A stretch of DNA of 64,000 bases from Beta vulgaris subsp. vulgaris (lineage: Eukaryota; Streptophyta; Magnoliopsida; Caryophyllales; Amaranthaceae): the NCBI RefSeq assembly GCF_026745355.1, contig NC_079203.1, positions 5,801,352 to 5,865,351 of the forward strand, written 5' to 3'. Under the pieces are notes generated by a model, which had not been told where the DNA came from, did no database searches, and worked only from the letters and a program-made list of their open reading frames with translations. Below are positions 61,001-64,000 of the stretch, one piece after another; position 1 is the first letter of the stretch; each line of letters opens with the position of its first letter. The position numbers were made by a program, and so were the translations under genes.

Positions 61001-63144
61001 AGGAAGACTAGCTATCTCTAGTTTGAGTAAAAACAAGTATTACTTTAATTTTCCTGTCCAATTCGAATTATTTTATTCTACTTTTAACAACCCTTTGATC
61101 CACCTTCCTTGGTAGTACCTGCAAATACCTTCTAGACAAGCAAGCAATCCACCTGGAAAAGGAAAGATCAAGGTGTTAAATTGTCTGACACTAATCCTCA
61201 ATGATTATGGGTTAGTTTGGCTTACAAAGGGGAAAGGGAAAGACTCAATACTCAATACAAGGAAAGGAGAATAAAATCTATAACCTTAATGGGTTGTTTG
61301 TTTTAGAAATAACAAAGGGAATCCCCATCAGCACCCCCCCCCTCTCGCTGCTCCCTTCACCGCCGCCGCTACTCTTGCTTTCTTTAGTGTCTTAAAGTCC
61401 TCCGCTGCCACCGTCGTTGCTCCTAAATCTTTTTTTCTTTTTCTCTCTTTTAGTCTCTTGTATCTAGATTTTACGTGGGTGGTGAGTTTTCAAAGGTGGG
61501 GCGGGGGCTTGTGGTTGGATCTGGATTTTGGGTGGGTGGAGGTAAAGTTTCTGGGGTGTGGTTGGTTTAGGGTTTCATGGTGAGAGTCGCTTTTGGTGGT
61601 TGGAGAGGGGGTTTCGGTGTCTAGGTTAGTGCTTCCAAGAAGTCGGCTTTGATTTCAGTTTGATGGGGGTTGTTTTCAGGGTGGTAAGGGTGGATTTCAG
61701 GTGGGTGAGGGTCGATTTCGAAAGGGTGCCTGTGTGGTGGATTTTTTTGGGGTAGTTTTCAGGGTTGGTGGTGGTTATCAAAGTGGGCGGCGCAGCAGCA
61801 CTGGTAGTTGGGCAGGTGGGTCAGGCGGCTGTTTGGAGTGAACGGCTGTCAAGATGGTAGTCAAATTGGTGGTCAATTATGGTAAAAGGTGGCTATGGAG
61901 CATTTGAAAGTAAAACCTTGGGGAGGGGGTGGGAAATGGATGTAGAGGACTTTGAGGAGAAGGAAATGCTAAAGGGGAAGGATAAAATGACCTAAAAAAC
62001 AACATATAATTGAAGTTCAATTAATTTTAGTTCTTACCCTTTCCTGAAGACCCCAAAACAAACACCCCCCTAAGTCTTAAATAATTTAAGTCTGACTCCT
62101 GGTTGATGAAGTGCTAAAAATAATTTATGTTCTTAGCTCTCTTGATCTCGCCTTTCCTCTAATTTGTTAAAATAAGGGGTTAGGTGAGGATCGGTGTTGC
62201 CATGAGTGCTTGCCAAGAATCTTGGAGATTTTTGACCTGGAGTTCTTTTGGAAAAGAAATTATGGATATGTAGTTTAATTTATCAAAATTTGTTCAGTCA
62301 ACGTCTTGAAGTAGCTCACTAGCTTGGGCATTGAAGTACTTGTTTGGAAATGACAATATAGGCAATATTGTCAACAGATGTAATTTTTATAGTTATAATT
62401 TGAAGCTTTTGTCTTTTCTGAATTCCTTCTGTGGAACTCTTAAACAGCGCTGATAGACTTGTACTCGTAAACTTCGTTGATAAGAGTTAGGATTTGCCAG
62501 TTGCTTTGCAACTCTGATTTATTCTAAATCGTACGCATCACCATAAATATCACAAATAATTTTTGTACGATATCCGGGAAAAATTCCCTCCTTTTCTTAA
62601 TTACTTTTGGATTATCCCAACTTGTGTTATTTAAGTATTGAGGATTGAGGATAGGGTGGGAAGAGGCTATATGGATTCTCTGAATGCAATTGCGTCATCG
62701 TTAAATATTAGAGGGTTAATGTGATATATTTTTTGCTTACAAGTATGATTTTGTTGTCTTTTACCTTTTTGATTTTTGAGTCACCAAGAGCTTCTCCTGA
62801 TCCATTTTTCCCTTCAATAATATCCTTTTGACTTATATTTTTAGAATTTATTCTAAAATTACAATGAATATTGGGCTTTTGCAGACTCCTCAAAGTCCAA
62901 TTGTGCGCACAAGTTACCATAACAAGTATTGTGTCGATGAATATCCTTCAGGGACCAATGCGATTGTAGCAGTTCTGGCATATACAGGGTAGAAACTGCA
63001 ACAAATAAGGTTCTTTTTCATAGGTATTATGAATTTAGACATCAACTGAGGTTTTTCCTTTTGTCCAGATATGATATGGAAGATGCCATGATTTTGAACA
63101 AGTCTTCTGTTGATCGTGGAATGTGCCATGCCCAGATATACCAG
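37050..63144 (+). CDS. NRPA2: DNA-directed RNA polymerase I second-largest subunit (RPA2/RPA135-like), 22 exons, 3' end beyond window
   Basis: Second-largest subunit of nucleolar Pol I, which transcribes 35S rRNA. Exons: 37050-37215, 37476-37552, 37647-37766, 41774-41850, 44358-44421, 44704-44774, 46166-46243, 46336-46381, 49421-49601, 50079-50131, 50232-50305, 50379-50496, 53168-53255, 55459-55574, 56712-56839, 56919-56998, 59164-59405, 59479-59643, 59761-59925, 60047-60121, 62885-62988, 63069-63144. Together they give 2364 nt, 788 codons, with no stop and consistent phase. Visible blocks include [150 protein letters not shown], and [18 protein letters not shown] (the acidic pair near the active-site metal in multisubunit polymerases). 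The RHGQKG-type and C-terminal zinc regions lie past the right edge. [10 protein letters not shown] and the plant-like exon order favour Pol I over Pol II or III. All introns but the first have GT-AG ends. Confidence 0.95.
37216..37475 (+). other. AT-AC U12-type intron (intron 1 of the Pol I gene)
   Basis: The 5' splice site ATATCCTTC matches the U12 consensus (R)TATCCTT. TTCCTTGAC at 37456-37464 matches the U12 branch site TTCCTTRAC, and its branch A (37463) lies 12 nt before an AC end at 37474-37475. Removing 37216-37475 joins AGA A / TT TCT ATT AGT AAT CCG and keeps the frame ([13 protein letters not shown]), which aligns with the family. The only GT donors nearby (37186 and 37231) leave a phase that does not fit the AG at 37484-37485. 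Confidence 0.88.
39060..39440. repeat. GGTGGT/GATGA-rich low-complexity region
   Basis: Imperfect repeats of GGTGGTGGTGATGA dominate. Frames on both strands are T/H/P-rich or V/G-rich and overlap, as expected from the repeat. The sequence around 38900-39060 may be a remnant of a captured gene edge but is not assignable. Confidence 0.7.
39650..40202. mobile_element. Foldback element with GGGTCGGGT-rich ends
   Basis: The left end AGAGATGAGCATGGGTCGGG is inverse-related to the right end GGGTTCATGCCCAACCCT. Subterminal CAGACCC/GGGTCT motifs occur in both orientations. It is non-coding and lies in intron 3. Confidence 0.55.
40344..40598. mobile_element. Foldback MITE with AGAGGTGATCA ends
   Basis: Left end AGAGGTGATCATGGGTCGG and right end GGGCCCATATTGATCACCTT are inverse-related. 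The interior is GGCC/GGGC-rich. It is related in style to the element at 39650 and lies in intron 3. Confidence 0.6.
41425..41678. mobile_element. Stowaway-type MITE in intron 3
   Basis: CTCCCTTCGTTCCTTAAGAT at the left and ATAAGGAATGGATGGAG at the right, with TA flanks. It lies about 100 bp upstream of exon 4. Confidence 0.8.
42345..42590. repeat. Local tandem duplication in intron 4
   Basis: Two diverged copies with a period near 125 bp. Each contains TTTGGTGGTGTTATTCT or TTTGATGGCGTTGTTCT, then ACTAAGGTGTAT, then GAGAGAC...TTTCAT and GGCTC. Confidence 0.6.
44884..45052 (+). pseudogene. nad4L: Nuclear insertion of mitochondrial nad4L (3' part)
   Basis: In intron 6 of the Pol I gene the plus strand reads [20 protein letters not shown], then [20 protein letters not shown], then [10 protein letters not shown] and a TAA at 45050-45052. 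This is the C-terminal half of plant mitochondrial NADH dehydrogenase subunit 4L, still uninterrupted. Near the end the codon is TCT (Ser) where the mature plant protein usually has Phe, which fits an unedited C. The sequence would then have come from mitochondrial DNA and not from edited RNA. It has no start here and is not expected to be functional. Confidence 0.85.
45301..45571. mobile_element. MITE with ~50-bp imperfect inverted repeats
   Basis: The left end GAGGCAAGATCACATGAGAA continues to ATGAGAAATGAGAATGAAT. The inverse of the right end reads AGAAGTGAGTTCATATGAGA and also continues to ATGAGAAATGAGAATGAAT. It is set between TA microsatellites (45285-45300 and 45571-45625). A related half-copy lies at about 45195-45280. 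Intron 6. Confidence 0.75.
46382..49420 (+). other. Intron 8 of the Pol I gene, 3.0 kb
   Basis: Donor AAG/GTTACA, acceptor GACAG/GCACTT. It contains one Stowaway-type MITE (48288-48592) and a MITE-like fragment near 46990-47170. No gene is supported in it. Confidence 0.85.
48288..48592. mobile_element. Stowaway-type MITE in intron 8
   Basis: Left CTCCTGTTCCATACAAGTTC and right GAACTTAACTTGGATAAAGGGAG are inverse-related; TA flanks both. About 305 bp, non-coding. Confidence 0.75.
50497..53167 (+). other. Intron 12 of the Pol I gene, 2.7 kb, no insert recognised
   Basis: Donor AAG/GTATTA, acceptor CCCAG/GATAAA. Short open frames occur on both strands, but none resembles a family and I see no clear transposon ends. 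Confidence 0.8.
53943..54476 (-). mobile_element. Small non-autonomous Helitron in intron 13
   Basis: Read on the minus strand it starts TCTATACAAATATATTAAAA and ends GAGCACTGTCGGACCTAATAGCTAG, between A and T. A small stem (CCG ... CGG) lies near the 3' end. Near the 5' end are two direct copies of AGGTGCCACGTGGCGTG (54390-54440), each with a CACGTG core. There is no coding sequence. The 63-codon frame at 54259 is within the element and unremarkable. Confidence 0.8.
55743..56160. repeat. Tandem duplication in intron 14, period about 209 bp
   Basis: Two copies begin TTCTGGATTCTAATGTTCTGG (55742 on) and TTCTGGATTTTAATGTTCTGG (55950 on). Both continue with TTTTTGGTCCAAGAAACCCA and ACATTGCATATTATTG. 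A short third start lies at about 56150. Confidence 0.8.
56999..59163 (+). other. Intron 16 of the Pol I gene, with degenerate tandem repeats
   Basis: Donor GTA/GTAAGT, acceptor TTCAG/GAATAA. At 57300-57680 three diverged repeats (period roughly 140-170 bp) share CAGAGTT, TTGTTCATA and AGCTAGAAAATGAGAT-like motifs. No gene or transposon end is recognised. Confidence 0.7.
60753..60838. mobile_element. Short foldback MITE in intron 20
   Basis: CTTCCTTCATTATGAATTAA at the left and AGTTATTTCAGAATGAAG at the right, TA flanks, 86 bp. It is similar in kind to 30734-30825. Confidence 0.7.
61290..62070. mobile_element. PIF/Harbinger-like element with GC-rich interior
   Basis: TAA flanks both ends (61287-61289 and 62071-62073). 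The left end is TGGGTTGTTTGTTTTAG; the inverse of the right end is GGGGGGTGTTTGTTTTGGGG. The interior is G-rich on the plus strand (GGTGGTTGGAGAGGGGGTTT) and much more GC-rich than the intron around it, with CCGCCGCCGCTACTC at about 61360. It may contain captured leader or exon sequence, but no family is recognisable. Confidence 0.6.
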
Positions 63145-64000
63145 GTTGGGTTTTTAATCCATTTTATGTTTTTTTATTTTATTTCAGACTATGGCTATGT
63201 TTGGGGAAGTATTTTAGGTGCCTAAATTGATAAGTTGCCGAAATATTTAGGTGCTAAAATGAATAGGGTGTTTGGAAAGTCCCGATATAAAATTTCAGGT
63301 GGTTAAAATGACTGAAATTAATAAGTTCAAATTTTGACGTTTCAAAGTTAGGGACCTGAAATCTTAGAGAATCTCCTTAACTAGTTTTGTTTTTTCTATT
63401 TGTTTCAACCTTTTTAGCAACTATTAAACAATTTTAATGCTTCTTCTCTACTGTTGCTTCTTTTATCTTTTCTTCCCCATACTTCCTGCTTCTTTTCTCA
63501 AATTTCCTTCCCCTTGTACGGGTGCCGTTCAAGCTATGAGATTGTACAAGTTCTTTTTTTCTTGGGAGATTCTGATTAGATTAGACAACATAAGAACTGT
63601 ACTTGCATATAACTGATCTCGAGGATATACAAAACGCTCCAATCTTATATATTTGGTGGTACAATGGATGAGTTTAGTAGTAGTTCAGAAAGTTACAGCG
63701 TAATACTCTAGTCATTGCAAATCTTCTATACTGTTAGCTAGATGTTGCTGTTGCTTTGGCATTGACGAATGGGATCTCTACTGTCGATGTGGTATTTGAT
63801 GTGTAGTTGCTTTGTTTTCATTCTTTGTTTATTTTTTTATTATTCTACTTGTATGTATTCCTGGTTCTAGTAGTAGCCTAGGCACTTCAGCGATAAGTTA
63901 GTAATTTTGTGAAAATGGCACTTCAGAGTTACTTGAAAGTGGCAAGTAAACTTTGATCTGGAAGTTGATGGTCTCGTAATGAATAGGAATAGGTTTTATT
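63145..64000 (+). other. Start of intron 22 of the Pol I gene
   Basis: The donor CAG/GTTGGG follows IYQ. No continuation exon (expected to encode the conserved segment after CHAQIYQ) is seen before the window ends, so the intron is at least 856 bp. Positions 63190-63370 contain short repeats of TTAGGTGC and AAATTTCAGGTGGTTAAAAT. Confidence 0.75.

Larger units (their letters stand above)
60122..62884 (+). other. Intron 20 of the Pol I gene, 2.8 kb
   Basis: Donor CAG/GTTTGT, acceptor GCAG/ACTCCT. It holds a small MITE (60753-60838) and a GC-richer insertion (61290-62070). Confidence 0.85.

Overview
This is plant nuclear DNA. It is AT-rich, has long introns, and is full of nested transposons: Stowaway-type MITEs, Mutator-like elements (MULEs), PIF/Harbinger-like elements, Helitrons, a SINE and a CACTA-like element. 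The one clear host gene encodes a protein very close to the plant RNA polymerase I second-largest subunit. The style of the coding sequence and the abundance of elements ending in CTGAA pentamer arrays suggest a eudicot, possibly Caryophyllales. The species cannot be fixed from the sequence alone.

Layout. (1) 1-9021: PIF/Harbinger-like elements with TTA target duplications and ends made of CTGAA/TTCAG pentamers. Nested in them is a CACTA-like element holding decayed, intron-containing fragments of a KUP/HAK potassium transporter gene (minus strand) and a SINE with a perfect 17-bp target duplication. (2) 9022-10509: no gene seen. (3) 10510-15396: a 4.9-kb MULE with long terminal inverted repeats. 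It carries a broken transposase gene (minus strand; at least four frameshifts and one in-frame stop) and a small convergent gene for a GRF-type zinc finger protein. (4) 15397-19262: another PIF-like element with a long CAA/CAG microsatellite, two Stowaway MITEs, and a 986-bp Pack-MULE with a perfect 9-bp target duplication that carries a fragment of an NPF (NRT1/PTR) transporter gene. (5) 19863-37000: five tandem copies of one segment, of unequal length because each gained its own insertions. The last copy, split by two Helitron-type insertions, runs directly into the 5' leader of the polymerase gene. (6) 37050 to the right edge: 22 exons (2364 nt, 788 codons, all in frame) of the Pol I subunit gene. 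Its 3' part lies beyond the window. Its introns hold MITEs, a Helitron, a mitochondrial nad4L fragment and local tandem duplications.

The most interesting points are: the first intron of the Pol I gene reads as an AT-AC U12-type intron; the region just upstream of that gene, with its telo-box, has been tandemly amplified; and three different transposons each carry a host-gene fragment or accessory gene (KUP transporter, NPF transporter, GRF zinc finger).

All homology calls come from recognising family motifs by eye. No database search was run.
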